This document shows positions 17,806 through 26,924 of a DNA stretch of 64,000 nucleotides, in pieces. The translations under genes were made by a program, and so were the position numbers. A model generated the notes under the pieces. That model saw nothing but the letters and a program-made list of their open reading frames with translations, was not told the DNA's origin and ran no database searches. This DNA comes from Streptomyces sp. NBC_00390 (GTDB taxonomy: Bacteria > Actinomycetota > Actinomycetes > Streptomycetales > Streptomycetaceae), in assembly GCF_036057275.1 (NCBI RefSeq), contig NZ_CP107945.1, positions 2,480,001-2,544,000 on the forward strand. The letters run 5' to 3'. The stretch's first letter is position 1, and the number at the start of each line of letters is the position of its first letter.

Positions 17806-18972
17806 TCAAGTACCGCCTCGCCGCGCGTTCGAACCGCGACTCGTCCGGGGTGTCAACCGCCATCCCTCATGCAGCCGTTCGACGAACCCCAGTGAGTGCA
17901 GTTCGTACAGCCTGCCGAGCGTCTCGTCGGCCGTCGTGCCCGCACTCCGCGCCACCTCCGGCACGGCCATGGCGCCCCGGGCCGGCATTGCTTCAAGGAT
18001 CCGCCTGCTGCGGAGTTCCAGCAGATCCCTGGGCAGTACGGGCCCCCGGCGTGCGGGTGCCAGCTCACCCATACCGCCTACCAGTTCGATCACTTCGGCC
18101 GCGTCGGTGACCAGCACCCCCTCCCCGCGCAGCAGCTCGTGCACGCCTGCCGACAGCCCGCTGGTCACCGGTCCCGGAACGCCCATGGTGAAGCGCCCCA
18201 GCTGCTGAGCGCTGCGCGCGGCGACCAGCGAGCCGCTGCGGTACTCGGCCTCGACGACGACGGTGCCCCGGGTCAGCGCGGCGATCACGCGGTTGCGGAG
18301 GATGAACCTGCTCGGCGTGGGATGGTCGCCCGGCGGCAACTCGCCGACGACCAGGCCCTGTTCGGCGATGCGTCCGATCAATTCGGCGTGACCGCGCGGA
18401 TAGACGACGTCAACTCCGCAGGCGAGCACGGCGACCGTGGCCCCGCCCGCGCCGAGTGCGCCACGGTGCGCGGCGCCGTCGACCCCGTAGGCACCACCCG
18501 ACACGACCACCCAGCCGCGCTCTGCGAGCCCTGTGCCGAGGGCCGCGGCCATATGCGACCCGTACGGTGTACAAGCCCTGGCGCCGACCACGGCTACCGA
18601 ACTCAACGCCCATATCCGCAGGTCGGGTCGGCCTCGCAGCCACAGTCCGAGGGGCCGGGCATCTCCCAGGTCGTCGAGCTGGCTCGGCCACTCGGCGTCG
18701 CCGGGGACGATGAACCGTCCACCGATTGAACGCACCGCGTCCAGATCCCGCGCCGGTATCACCCCCGCGGCCCGCGCCCGCAGCCCGCGCAGCCGTGTCT
18801 CCGTGACCCCGGGCAGTGCGCCTTCCCGGCAGTCCTGCGATGTCAGCAGCGCCAGCACGCCCTCCGCGCCGAACTCCCGCAGCCACCGTCCGCCGCGCTC
18901 GTCCCCCGGCTCCAGCACCCGCGTCAGCGCGGCCCGCGCCGCCCGCTCCCCCTCACTCACCTCACCGGACAC
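17806..18972 (-). CDS. dprA: DNA-protecting protein DprA
   Basis: DprA/Smf binds incoming single-stranded DNA and loads RecA in naturally transformable bacteria. The 388-residue protein has the Rossmann-like core VVSGGAYGVDGAAHRGALGA, then VDVVYPRGHAEL and FILRNRVIAALTRGTVVVEA with its conserved Arg residues. It begins at a GTG at 18972 and ends in a winged-helix-like C-terminus (VPEVARSAGTTADETLGRLYE). comM and yraN follow upstream on the same strand, the dprA-comM-yraN order known in actinomycetes. Streptomyces is not known to be naturally competent, so the role is probably recombinational. Confidence 0.92.
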   Translation of the reverse strand: MSGEVSEGERAARAALTRVLEPGDERGGRWLREFGAEGVLALLTSQDCREGALPGVTETRLRGLRARAAGVIPARDLDAVRSIGGRFIVPGDAEWPSQLDDLGDARPLGLWLRGRPDLRIWALSSVAVVGARACTPYGSHMAAALGTGLAERGWVVVSGGAYGVDGAAHRGALGAGGATVAVLACGVDVVYPRGHAELIGRIAEQGLVVGELPPGDHPTPSRFILRNRVIAALTRGTVVVEAEYRSGSLVAARSAQQLGRFTMGVPGPVTSGLSAGVHELLRGEGVLVTDAAEVIELVGGMGELAPARRGPVLPRDLLELRSRRILEAMPARGAMAVPEVARSAGTTADETLGRLYELHSLGFVERLHEGWRLTPRTSRGSNARRGGT

Positions 18973-19002
18973 GATCCACCCCCGTGTGCCTCTGCCCTCC
19001 GC

Positions 19003-20625
19003 TCACAGCGCGGCCCCGATCTGTGCGGGGATGCCCCGGGCGATGCCGGTACGCAGCTCCAGGGCGAGCGCCACATCCTGGGCCTCGGGGCGGTCACGCC
19101 CGGCCAGGTCGGCGACCGTCCAGGCGACCCGCAGCACCCGGTCCAGACCTCGAGCGGTCAGCAGGCCCCGTTCCACGTCCCGCTCGGCCGCGCCCAGCGC
19201 GCCGGGGGCAGGCCCCCAGCGGGTACGCAGCTCATGGCCCGGCACCTCGCTGTTGACCGTCCACGGCGTGCCCTCCAGGCGGGTGGCCGCTCTTGCCCTG
19301 GCCTCCTGCACGCGGGCGGCGACCACCGCCGTCGACTCCCCGCGGCTGTCACCGCCCGCACCGCCCAGCAGATCGGACCGGCTCACCGGCTCGACCTCGA
19401 TCCGCAGATCGACCCGGTCGAGCAGCGGCCCGGACAGCCTGGCCTGGTAGCGCCGGATCACCGCGGCCGGGCATTCACAGCCCGCCCCGTGCAGGGTGTG
19501 CCGTCCGCACGGACAGGGATTGGCGGCCAGCACCATCAGGAATCTCGCCGGCAGCCGCACCACGCCCGCGCTCCTGGCGATCACGACATGGCCCGACTCG
19601 AGCGGCTGGCGCAGCGCATCGAGCGCCTTGCCGGAGAACTCCGGCGCCTCGTCCAGAAAGAGCACCCCCCGATGGGCGAGCGAGACCGCCCCGGGTCTCG
19701 GCAGCCCGTTGCCTCCACCCACCAGGGCCTGCATGGTCGCCGAGTGATGGGGCGCGCAGTACGGCGCTCTGCGCACCAGCGGTTCCCCCGGCGGAAGGAT
19801 GCCCGCCACCGAGTGCACTGCCGTGACCTCAAGGGATTGCCGCCGGCTGAGTGGCGGCAGCACGGCCGGCATCCGCTCGGCGAGCATCGTCTTGCCCGCA
19901 CCGGGCGGACCGGACAGCAGCAGATGGTGTCCGCCCGCCGCGGCGACCTCCAGCCCGGTGCGCGCCCGGTGCTGTCCGGCCACGTCCGCCAGATCGGGGG
20001 CGTCCGCCTGTTCCGCGGCCGGCCCCGTGCCGAGGCCCGCTCCCGGCATCAGCAGCCCCGCGAGCATCGCGTCGGGCCGGCCCTCCTCCACCGGCTCCTC
20101 GTCCGGCACCGGTTCGTCGGCCAGCACGGCGATGAGCTGACGCAGGCTCCGAACGCCCAGGACCGAGATCCCCGGCACGAGGGACGCCTCCCCCGCTGTC
20201 CGCTCGGGGACGACCACCTGCCGGTACCCGGCTTCGGCCGCCGCGAGTACTGCGGGGAGCACCCCGCGCACCGGTCTGACCCGTCCGTCGAGTCCCAGCT
20301 CCCCGATCAGCACCAGATCCGCGATCCGGCTGGGGTCGATGCGCTCGGCCGCACCCAGCACTGCACAGGCCACGGCCAGGTCGAAACCGCTGCCGCCCTT
20401 GGGCACGGACGCCGGGCTGAGCCCCACCGTGAGCTTCTTCTGCGGCCACTCCGCGCCGGAGTTCACCACCGCCGCCCGCACCCGGTCACGGCTCTCCACC
20501 AGGCTCTTGTCCGGCAGCCCCACGAGCGTGAACGCCGCCACTCCTGGTTCCAGGTCCGCCTGGACCTCGACCACCACGCCCTCGACACCCATCAGGGCAA
20601 CGGAGCATGCGCGTGCGAACCCCAT
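19003..20625 (-). CDS. comM: YifB/ComM-family Mg-chelatase-like AAA ATPase
   Basis: A 540-residue ATPase with an N-terminal Lon-like domain (GFARACSVALMGVEGVVVEV) and an AAA core with Walker A (LLSGPPGAGKTMLAERMPAV), Walker B (GVLFLDEAPEFSGKALDALRQ region), NPCPCGRH and the arginine-finger region. ComM is a hexameric helicase that promotes branch migration during natural transformation. Start is the ATG at 20625, which overlaps the yraN stop in TGATG. Likely partner of DprA in recombination. Confidence 0.93.
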   Translation of the reverse strand: MGFARACSVALMGVEGVVVEVQADLEPGVAAFTLVGLPDKSLVESRDRVRAAVVNSGAEWPQKKLTVGLSPASVPKGGSGFDLAVACAVLGAAERIDPSRIADLVLIGELGLDGRVRPVRGVLPAVLAAAEAGYRQVVVPERTAGEASLVPGISVLGVRSLRQLIAVLADEPVPDEEPVEEGRPDAMLAGLLMPGAGLGTGPAAEQADAPDLADVAGQHRARTGLEVAAAGGHHLLLSGPPGAGKTMLAERMPAVLPPLSRRQSLEVTAVHSVAGILPPGEPLVRRAPYCAPHHSATMQALVGGGNGLPRPGAVSLAHRGVLFLDEAPEFSGKALDALRQPLESGHVVIARSAGVVRLPARFLMVLAANPCPCGRHTLHGAGCECPAAVIRRYQARLSGPLLDRVDLRIEVEPVSRSDLLGGAGGDSRGESTAVVAARVQEARARAATRLEGTPWTVNSEVPGHELRTRWGPAPGALGAAERDVERGLLTARGLDRVLRVAWTVADLAGRDRPEAQDVALALELRTGIARGIPAQIGAAL

Positions 20626-20987
20626 CAGGCCACCCCCTTGGCATGCTCCACGAGGGCCGCGCCGCGCCTGGGCAGCACCACTCCCACCAGGTCGACGCGC
20701 ACTCCGCCGTCCGGCGGTCCCCCGTGCCGCTCCAGCCAGCATGCGGCGAGCTGTCTGAGCCGTTGTGCCTTGGCCGGTGTGATCGCGGCCATCGGATGCT
20801 GGAACGATCCCGCCCGGCGGGTCTTGACCTCGCAGACGACCACCGTGTCGCCGTCCCGGGCCACGATGTCGATCTCGCCGACCCGCCCGCAGCGCCAGTT
20901 CCGCGCGAGCAGTGTCATACCGGTCCTGATCAGCAGCCGTGCCGCCAGGTCCTCGCCGTACCGTCCCAGTGCCCCCGTCGCGTTCAT
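20625..20987 (-). CDS. yraN: YraN (UPF0102) family nuclease-fold protein
   Basis: A 120-residue protein with an endonuclease-like core: [39 protein letters not shown] and [11 protein letters not shown]. The E-I-D and E-V-K residues match the nuclease catalytic set of the Holliday-junction-resolvase-like family. Start is the ATG at 20987 ([12 protein letters not shown]). It overlaps comM by one base (TGATG) and sits at the head of the yraN-comM-dprA unit. Confidence 0.9.
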   Translation of the reverse strand: MNATGALGRYGEDLAARLLIRTGMTLLARNWRCGRVGEIDIVARDGDTVVVCEVKTRRAGSFQHPMAAITPAKAQRLRQLAACWLERHGGPPDGGVRVDLVGVVLPRRGAALVEHAKGVA

Positions 20988-21181
20988 TTCGGCACCACCT
21001 CCGGCACCGACTGTGACGCGTCCGACCCTCAGTTGTGGATCTTGGTGGACAACCCTCCCGCTGTGGACAACCCCGTCACCCGTAAGAGGGATCAAGGGGC
21101 CGGGCGCGGGAGACGGCAGCTCTCAGGCCGGCCGCCGAGAGACACGGGCCGGGCGCCGGACGGGCCGGCAGCAGCAGGGAA

Positions 21182-21490
21182 TCAGCTGCTCGGCAGCTCG
21201 AGGTCGCTCTTGTTGAGCTCCTCGATGTTCACGTCCTTGAAGGTCAGCACACGGACCTGTTTGACGAATCTGGCCGGTCGGTACATGTCCCAGACCCAGG
21301 CGTCCGCCATGGAGACTTCGAAGAAGACCTCGCCCTGCACCGAGTGCACCTGCATCTCGTAGTCATTGGTGAGGTAAAAACGACGCTCGGTCTCGATCAC
21401 GTATTTGAACAGCCCGACGACGTCGCGGTACTCCCGGTAGAGCTTCAGCTCCATCTCGGTCTCGTACTTCTCGAGGTCCTCGGCGCTCAT
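21182..21490 (-). CDS. DUF2469 family protein
   Basis: A 102-residue conserved actinobacterial protein (MSAEDLEKYETEMELKLYRE, then DVVGLFKYVIETERRFYL). The compact acidic/aromatic pattern DMYRPARFVKQVRVLTFKDV is characteristic of DUF2469. Function is unknown; I recall it being co-located with YraN and the signal peptidases in actinobacteria. Start is the ATG at 21490. Confidence 0.88.
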   Translation of the reverse strand: MSAEDLEKYETEMELKLYREYRDVVGLFKYVIETERRFYLTNDYEMQVHSVQGEVFFEVSMADAWVWDMYRPARFVKQVRVLTFKDVNIEELNKSDLELPSS

Positions 21491-21546
21491 GGCATGTTCC
21501 CCTTCAGCCTTGCGTCCCCCTATTGTGCTCCAGCCCCGCGGCACCC

Positions 21547-22077
21547 CTAGACGATTTCGGGAGCCAGGATCACCGGCGTACTCGGAGGACCCTCGTCGAG
21601 CAGCGTACGCAGCAGTTCGGCGAGCCTGGTCGGATACACCGTCTCACGCGCCGCCGACAGTTCGGCGGAGGTCCACCACCTCAGCCCGGCAACACTGCGC
21701 TGCTCCAGTTCGGTCAGTCCGCCGGGCGCGGTCACCGTCTGCGCGGTACGTCCCAGGAAGTACCACTCGTCCTGGTCCCAGCGACGGCCGTCGAAGGGGA
21801 ACGAGCAGTGCCGGCGCCACAGCACGGGCCCCAGCTCCACCTCTGTGATGCCGGTCTCCTCCGCCAGCTCGCGCAGGGCGGCCTCTTCTCGGGTCTCGTC
21901 GCCCTCCAGACCACCGCCGGGAGTGAACCACCAGCTGTCGTCCGGATCGGCGGGCTCGTGCCCGTGCAGCAGCAGAATGCGGTCGTGCGGGTCGAGCAGT
22001 ACGACCCTCGACACCTTCCTCAGGCCGGCCCCGGAGCCCTCGGCCCCGCCTTCGGCCCGCGCATTCTCAGCCGACAC
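21547..22077 (-). CDS. NUDIX hydrolase
   Basis: A 176-residue NUDIX pyrophosphohydrolase. The Nudix box is complete: GGLEGDETREEAALRELAEE then TGI. The flanking SRVVLLDPHDRILLLHGHE and GRRWDQDEWYFLGRT are typical. I start it at a GTG at 22077 (VSAENARAEGG), which overlaps the end of the last signal peptidase gene by 11 nt, so it belongs to the sip operon end. Substrate unknown; a MutT-like nucleotide sanitiser is likely, as described beside the S. lividans sip cluster. Confidence 0.88.
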   Translation of the reverse strand: MSAENARAEGGAEGSGAGLRKVSRVVLLDPHDRILLLHGHEPADPDDSWWFTPGGGLEGDETREEAALRELAEETGITEVELGPVLWRRHCSFPFDGRRWDQDEWYFLGRTAQTVTAPGGLTELEQRSVAGLRWWTSAELSAARETVYPTRLAELLRTLLDEGPPSTPVILAPEIV

Positions 22078-22807
22078 CGGCGAGGGCCTTCTCGCGCCGC
22101 CGTCCGCCGAACCTGCCGGCCAGCGGCCCGTAAGCGGCGCCACCCACGATCAGCACGGCTCCCGTCACCACCGCGCCGACCATCAGTTTCACCGGCCCCG
22201 GCTGCGAGATCCCGCCCTCCAGCACAGCGAAGCCCTCGGGCCGGTCGAGCATGCCGCGGTTCAGCGGCCAGGCCACGGCGTCCAGCCTGGCATCCACGGC
22301 CGAGCGCGGGACGGAACCCTGACCGGGGTCCTGCAGATGCTCCCGGGAATCGATCGAGCCCCTGCGCTCGTCGCCGAGCATGAACAGCTGCCCCTCGGGC
22401 ACATCGGCGTTGAACTTCTGCGCGGCGGGCCCGGAGTCGTGGAGGTACGGCTCGTCGATCTCCTTGCCGTTCACGGTCAGCCGGCCGCCGTCGCCGCAGC
22501 AGGCGACCGTGTCACCGCCGACACCGACCACCCGCTTGACCATGGGCATGTCGCCCCACTGCTTGTCGCGGAACACGACGATGTCCCCGCGCCGGACCTC
22601 GGCGCCGTCTATCCGCTCCGCCAGCACCCGTTCCCCCACCTGCACGGTGGGGGACATCGAGTCGGTGGGCACGGTGTACGGCTGGTACACGAGCGCTCCC
22701 CAGACGAAGCCGCCGAGGAAGAGCACACAGCCGACGGCCACGGCCAGCCCCGACAGCACACTGCCGAGACGGCCGTGGCCGTCGTCGTCACGTCCGGTTC
22801 CGCTCAT
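22067..22807 (-). CDS. sipZ: Type I signal peptidase (sipZ position)
   Basis: Membrane serine protease that removes Sec/Tat signal peptides. The 246-residue protein has an N-terminal span (VGCVLFLGGFVWGALVY), the catalytic serine in PTDSMSPTV, the catalytic lysine in PMVKRVVGVGGDTV and a C-terminal span (LMVGAVVTGAVLIVGGAAY). The ATG at 22807 is preceded by GGAGAGGAG. It is the fourth of four sip genes in a row, and separated from the third by a 71-nt gap, which matches the sipZ-mutT arrangement reported for S. lividans; the letter is assigned by position. Confidence 0.85.
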   Translation of the reverse strand: MSGTGRDDDGHGRLGSVLSGLAVAVGCVLFLGGFVWGALVYQPYTVPTDSMSPTVQVGERVLAERIDGAEVRRGDIVVFRDKQWGDMPMVKRVVGVGGDTVACCGDGGRLTVNGKEIDEPYLHDSGPAAQKFNADVPEGQLFMLGDERRGSIDSREHLQDPGQGSVPRSAVDARLDAVAWPLNRGMLDRPEGFAVLEGGISQPGPVKLMVGAVVTGAVLIVGGAAYGPLAGRFGGRRREKALAGVG

Positions 22808-22878
22808 CCCAGCGCTCCTCTCCTCGGAGGTCCGATCCCGTGGGTCGCCCCCCGGGATCGGCGTTCTGGGACGGCACC

Positions 22879-23715
22879 CTACCCGGCGGTACGCCCGCTG
22901 GTCAGCCTCCTCCGCCACAGCACGATCGGCAGCGCGCCGACGAGGCCCATCGCCGCGGGCGCGGCCGTCGTGGCGGCAGCAGCGGCCTTGTTGATGCCGG
23001 GCTGATCGAAGGTCTCGGGCACCGGCAGGGTGGACCAGCGGCTCAGCGGCCAGGCAACCACGACAGCACGTCCGACGACCTTGTCGACCGGGACGAAGCC
23101 GCCGTTCTTGTCCTCCATGTGGTACCGGGAGTCCTGCGAGTTCTGCCGGTGGTCGCCCATGACCCAGATCCGGTCCTCGGGCACCTTGAACGGCCCGAAC
23201 GACTGGTCGTCGCAGGGCGTGTTGCCGGGGTAGATGTACGGCTCGTCGAGTGCCTTGCCGTTGACCTTGACCGGGCCGCCCTTCTTGCACTCCACGGTGT
23301 CACCGGCGACCGCGATGGTCCGCTTGATCAGGTCCTTCTCCTCGGAGGAGGGCATGAGGCCGATGAAGCTCAGGAACTTCTGCAGGACGTTCGGGGTCGG
23401 GGTGGGTTCACCCTCGAGCCAGCCGCCCGGGTCGTGGAAGACCACTACCTCGCCCCGCTGCGGTTCGGAGCCGAACCACGGGGTGAGCTTGTCCACCAGC
23501 ACACGGTCGCCCCGCTGGAGGGTGTTCTGCATCGAGGCCGAGGGAATCGAGAAGGCCTGCACCAGGAAGGTCTTGATCAGGAGCGCCAGCAGCAGCGCGA
23601 TACCGATCAGGAGCGGCAGTTCCTTCCAGAAGGATCGCTGCTTCTTCTGTCCCGTACCGCTGCCCTCCGAGGATCCGTCGTCGCCCCCGGTGGTGTGCTC
23701 CGAGTCGTCCGTCAC
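22879..23715 (-). CDS. sipY: Type I signal peptidase (sipY position)
   Basis: The 278-residue product starts at a GTG at 23715 (VTDDSEHTTGG) in a GTGA overlap with the preceding gene; an upstream ATG at 23805 would overlap it by 94 nt. Catalytic Ser is in PSASMQNTLQRGDRVLVDKL, catalytic Lys in DLIKRTIAVAGDTV, and the GDHRQNSQDSRYH box E motif is present. There is an N-terminal span (LPLLIGIALLLALLIK) and a C-terminal one (AAMGLVGALPIVLW). In S. lividans the equivalent peptidase is the major one; that comes from the literature, not from this sequence. Confidence 0.85.
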   Translation of the reverse strand: MTDDSEHTTGGDDGSSEGSGTGQKKQRSFWKELPLLIGIALLLALLIKTFLVQAFSIPSASMQNTLQRGDRVLVDKLTPWFGSEPQRGEVVVFHDPGGWLEGEPTPTPNVLQKFLSFIGLMPSSEEKDLIKRTIAVAGDTVECKKGGPVKVNGKALDEPYIYPGNTPCDDQSFGPFKVPEDRIWVMGDHRQNSQDSRYHMEDKNGGFVPVDKVVGRAVVVAWPLSRWSTLPVPETFDQPGINKAAAAATTAAPAAMGLVGALPIVLWRRRLTSGRTAG

Positions 23716-24770
23716 TGCCGACGTCGCCCCCGGGTGTCGCCCAGGCCTCTCATCGGGTTCATCGTGTCCGGAACGCGCGTCGACCGCCACATCCCCCACA
23801 TCCACTCCTCACTACTCCGTGCGAACCGCCTGCCCGCGAGAAGGAGCAGACCCACCACTCCCATAACGAGCGGGAGTTCCGCAGGGCTCGGGAGCAGGAT
23901 CATTCGATGGTGATCCTGAGTGGACACACTATGCGACGAGGACAGCGCCGCCGTCGCCCCGCCTCGCGCGTCGGGCACGGATGCGTAGGTGTCGTTCTCC
24001 TCCAGCTTGCGCCAGTGGTTCAGCGGCCAGGCGATGACGACCGCACGGCCCACCACCTGCTCCTCTGAGACGGTTCCCTGGCCCACCTCGTCGAGGTGGA
24101 AGCGGGAGTCCGCCGAGTCGGACCGGTGGTCACCCATCACGAACAGCCGCCCGGCCGGGACCTGCACATCGAACTTCAGCGTCGAAGGAACGTTTCCAGG
24201 GTGCAGATACGGCTCATTGAGCGGTACGCCGTTGACGCTGACCCGCCCGCCGCTGTCACAGCAGACCACCCGGTCCCCGCCGACGGCGATGACACGCTTG
24301 ATGAGGTCCTTCTCGTTGTCCGAGGGCAGCAGTCCGATGAAGGTCAGCCCCTGCTTGACCTGTTTGACGACGACCGGGTCCTCCGCCTTCTTGGCCTCGT
24401 CCGGCGGCAGCCAGCCGCCCGGGTCCTTGAAGACGACCACATCGCCGCGCTGCGGCTTCGAGCCGAACCACGGGGTGAGCTTGTCCACCAGCACGCGGTC
24501 CTGGATCTGTATGGTCTGCTCCATCGAGCCCGAGGGGATCACGAAGGCCTGCACCAGGAAGGACTTCAGCACCAGGGCTATCAGCAGCGCCACGGAGATC
24601 AGGAGGGGGACCTCCTTGACCGCCGAGCGGCGGCGCTTGCGCTTGACCTTCTGGGCCAGCCGGCGTCGCTCGGCGCGGCCCGGCAGCGGCCGTGCGCCGT
24701 TCGTCGGCCGTGTCCCGGTCGGCAGCCGGGTGTCGGACCGGTGGCTGCCATGGCGCCCGCGGTTACCCAT
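23712..24770 (-). CDS. sipX: Type I signal peptidase (sipX position)
   Basis: A 352-residue peptidase with a basic N-terminal tail (KVKRKRRRSAVKEVPLL), a first span, catalytic Ser in PSGSMEQTI, catalytic Lys in DLIKRVIAVGGDRV, GDHRSDSADSRFH, and a C-terminal span (PLVMGVVGLLLLAGRRFA). The ATG at 24770 overlaps the previous stop by 8 nt, and its own end overlaps sipY by four bases, so sipW, sipX and sipY form one tightly coupled unit. Longer than the S. lividans counterpart. Confidence 0.85.
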   Translation of the reverse strand: MGNRGRHGSHRSDTRLPTGTRPTNGARPLPGRAERRRLAQKVKRKRRRSAVKEVPLLISVALLIALVLKSFLVQAFVIPSGSMEQTIQIQDRVLVDKLTPWFGSKPQRGDVVVFKDPGGWLPPDEAKKAEDPVVVKQVKQGLTFIGLLPSDNEKDLIKRVIAVGGDRVVCCDSGGRVSVNGVPLNEPYLHPGNVPSTLKFDVQVPAGRLFVMGDHRSDSADSRFHLDEVGQGTVSEEQVVGRAVVIAWPLNHWRKLEENDTYASVPDARGGATAALSSSHSVSTQDHHRMILLPSPAELPLVMGVVGLLLLAGRRFARSSEEWMWGMWRSTRVPDTMNPMRGLGDTRGRRRQ

Positions 24771-25548
24771 GGCCGCCGCCCGGCGTTCGTGGCACCTGGG
24801 GTACGTCCGCGAAGGCGGCGCCGGAGTCGAGAGAGGTCCAGCGGCCCACGGGCCAGGCGATCCAGTCCGCCCGCCCGATCACCTTGTCGACGGGCACCAT
24901 GCCGCCGCCCGGCTCCCCGAGGTGGTCACGGGAGTCGCGCGAGGCGGTGCGGTGGTCGCCCATGACCCAGAGGGTGCCCTCGGGCACCACGATGTCGAAG
25001 GGCACCGCCGAGGCGGTGCCGTCGGGGTGCAGATATCTCTCTTCGACCGGTACGCCGTTCACCTCGACCCTGCCCCCCTTGTCGCAGCAGACAACCCGGT
25101 CCCCGCCCACGCCGATCACACGCTTGATGAAGTCGGTCTCCGCGGGCTCGGCGAGACCGAGCGCCGCAAGCCCTTCGCGTGCGGTCGCGCTGACCGGGTT
25201 CTCGGCCACGCCCTCCTGCACGAAGGAGCCCGTACCGTCGAAGACGATCACGTCCCCGCGCTCGGGTCCGGAACCGGATCCGTAGGCCAGTTTGTTCACC
25301 AGCACCCGGTCACCGACCGCGAGGGTGGGCTCCATCGAGCTGCTGGGGATCTGGAACGGCTGCATCACGAAATTGCTGAGCAGCAGGACGAAAACGGTGC
25401 AGGCGACTCCGATCAGCCCGGCCGTGCGCAGGGACATCCGGGACCTGGAGCGGCCCGGAAAACGCGCGGAGCGCGACCGCACCTCCTCATCCCCGGCTTC
25501 GGGGGTGGAGGTGCGGTCGCGCTCCGTGTGCTTTGCTTCGGTGTCCAT
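24763..25548 (-). CDS. sipW: Type I signal peptidase (sipW position)
   Basis: First of the four sip genes (261 residues). Catalytic Ser lies in PSSSMEPTLAVGDRVLVNK, Lys in DFIKRVIGVGGDRV, and GDHRTASRDSRDH follows. Unlike the others it ends without a C-terminal membrane span, as known for SipW of S. lividans. I start at the ATG at 25548; a TTG lies one codon upstream. No Shine-Dalgarno sequence precedes either, so the message may be leaderless or poorly translated. Confidence 0.85.
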   Translation of the reverse strand: MDTEAKHTERDRTSTPEAGDEEVRSRSARFPGRSRSRMSLRTAGLIGVACTVFVLLLSNFVMQPFQIPSSSMEPTLAVGDRVLVNKLAYGSGSGPERGDVIVFDGTGSFVQEGVAENPVSATAREGLAALGLAEPAETDFIKRVIGVGGDRVVCCDKGGRVEVNGVPVEERYLHPDGTASAVPFDIVVPEGTLWVMGDHRTASRDSRDHLGEPGGGMVPVDKVIGRADWIAWPVGRWTSLDSGAAFADVPQVPRTPGGGHG

Positions 25549-25619
25549 CAAGGGGGAAGCCTATCCGGCCACCCTATGTGGGTTACATCAGAAGCGTGCG
25601 CGTGCGCATGAGCCGCAGC

Positions 25620-25970
25620 TCAGTTGTCGCGCTTCTCCTTGATCTTCGCGGCCTTGCCGCGCAGCTCGCGCAGGTAGTACAGCTTGGCGCGACGGACGTC
25701 ACCGCGAGTGACGAGCTCGATCTTCTCGAAGATCGGGCTGTGCACCGGGAAGGTGCGCTCGACGCCGACGGAGAAGCTGACCTTGCGGACCGTGAAGGTC
25801 TCGCTCACGCCCGCGCCCTGACGGCGGATGACAACGCCCTTGAACTGCTGGATACGGGAGCGGTTGCCCTCGATGACTCGCACGTGGACGTTCACGGTGT
25901 CGCCGGGACGGAAGGCCGGGACGTCGGTGCGCAGCGAAGCGGCGTTGACGTTGTCGAGCAGGTGAGCCAT
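25620..25970 (-). CDS. rplS: Ribosomal protein L19
   Basis: Large-subunit protein, 116 residues, starting at the ATG at 25970 ([16 protein letters not shown]). The family core [38 protein letters not shown] and [24 protein letters not shown] [20 protein letters not shown] are clear. It ends the rpsP-khpA-rimM-trmD-rplS operon, about 130 nt after trmD. Confidence 0.96.
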   Translation of the reverse strand: MAHLLDNVNAASLRTDVPAFRPGDTVNVHVRVIEGNRSRIQQFKGVVIRRQGAGVSETFTVRKVSFSVGVERTFPVHSPIFEKIELVTRGDVRRAKLYYLRELRGKAAKIKEKRDN

Positions 25971-26102
25971 GGTGGTCTGCTTCCTCGCCGATGCCACAGG
26001 TCATCAGCGGAATGATCGGGATGAGATGTCGGTGCGCTGTCCACGTCGGGCGGGCGTCGTTCCCCCTGTGGCAGGGGCGCCGGCCGGACGCACAGCAGCG
26101 GC

Positions 26103-26924
26103 TCATTCTTCCATGGCCTCGGGCCTGCGCCAAAATCGGCCGCCCGGCTCAGGCGCCCAGCCCAGCATCGACAGGATCTCCCGGTCCTTCTTGTCGAAGT
26201 CGGCGGCGTCGCAACGCTCGATCAGATCAGGCCGGTTGAGCGCGGTCCGGCGGAATGCCTCGTCCCGCCGCCAGCGCGCGATCTTGCCATGGTGGCCGCT
26301 GACGAGGACGTCGGGGATCGTGCGGCCGCGCCAGGTCGGGGGCTTGGTGTAGACGGGCCCCTCCAGCAGATCGGCCATCGCACCGGGGGCGAACGAGTCG
26401 TCCCGGTGGGATTCGGCGTTGCCCAGGACTCCGGGCAGCAGCCGGGCCACGGCCTCGGTGATCACCAGTACGGCCGCCTCGCCGCCGGCCAGCACATAGT
26501 CCCCGATCGACACCTCGTGGACCGGCATCCGGGTCGCGTACTCGTCGACGACCCGGCGGTCGATGCCTTCGTAGCGGGCGGGGGTGAAGATCAGCCAGGG
26601 GCACGCGGAGAGCCCGACGGCGAGTTCCTGCGTGAAGGGGCGCCCGCTGGGCGTGGGCACCACCAGGACCGGCTGCCGCGCGCCCGACTCGTAACCGTCG
26701 GCCAGGATGTCGTCGAGGGAGTCGCCCCAGGGCTCGGTCTTCATGACCATGCCGGGGCCGCCGCCGTAGGGGGTGTCGTCGACCGTGTTGTGGCGGTCGT
26801 ACGTCCAGGTCCGCAGATCGTGCACCCGGACGTCGAGCCGGCCGCGCGCGCGGGCCTTGCCGACGAGGGAGACGTTCAGCGGCTCCAGGTACTCGGGGAA
26901 GATCGTGATGACGTCGAGCCGCAT
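26103..26924 (-). CDS. trmD: tRNA (guanine37-N1)-methyltransferase TrmD
   Basis: SPOUT-class enzyme that makes m1G37 in tRNAs reading CCN/CNN codons, preventing frameshifts. The 273-residue protein starts [16 protein letters not shown] and has the knot-forming blocks YGGGPGMVMKTEP, ICPAR-like FTPARYEGIDRRVVDEYA and EVSIGDYVLAGGEAAVLV. Its ATG overlaps the rimM stop in TGATG. Length is at the upper end for the family. Confidence 0.95.
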   Translation of the reverse strand: MRLDVITIFPEYLEPLNVSLVGKARARGRLDVRVHDLRTWTYDRHNTVDDTPYGGGPGMVMKTEPWGDSLDDILADGYESGARQPVLVVPTPSGRPFTQELAVGLSACPWLIFTPARYEGIDRRVVDEYATRMPVHEVSIGDYVLAGGEAAVLVITEAVARLLPGVLGNAESHRDDSFAPGAMADLLEGPVYTKPPTWRGRTIPDVLVSGHHGKIARWRRDEAFRRTALNRPDLIERCDAADFDKKDREILSMLGWAPEPGGRFWRRPEAMEE

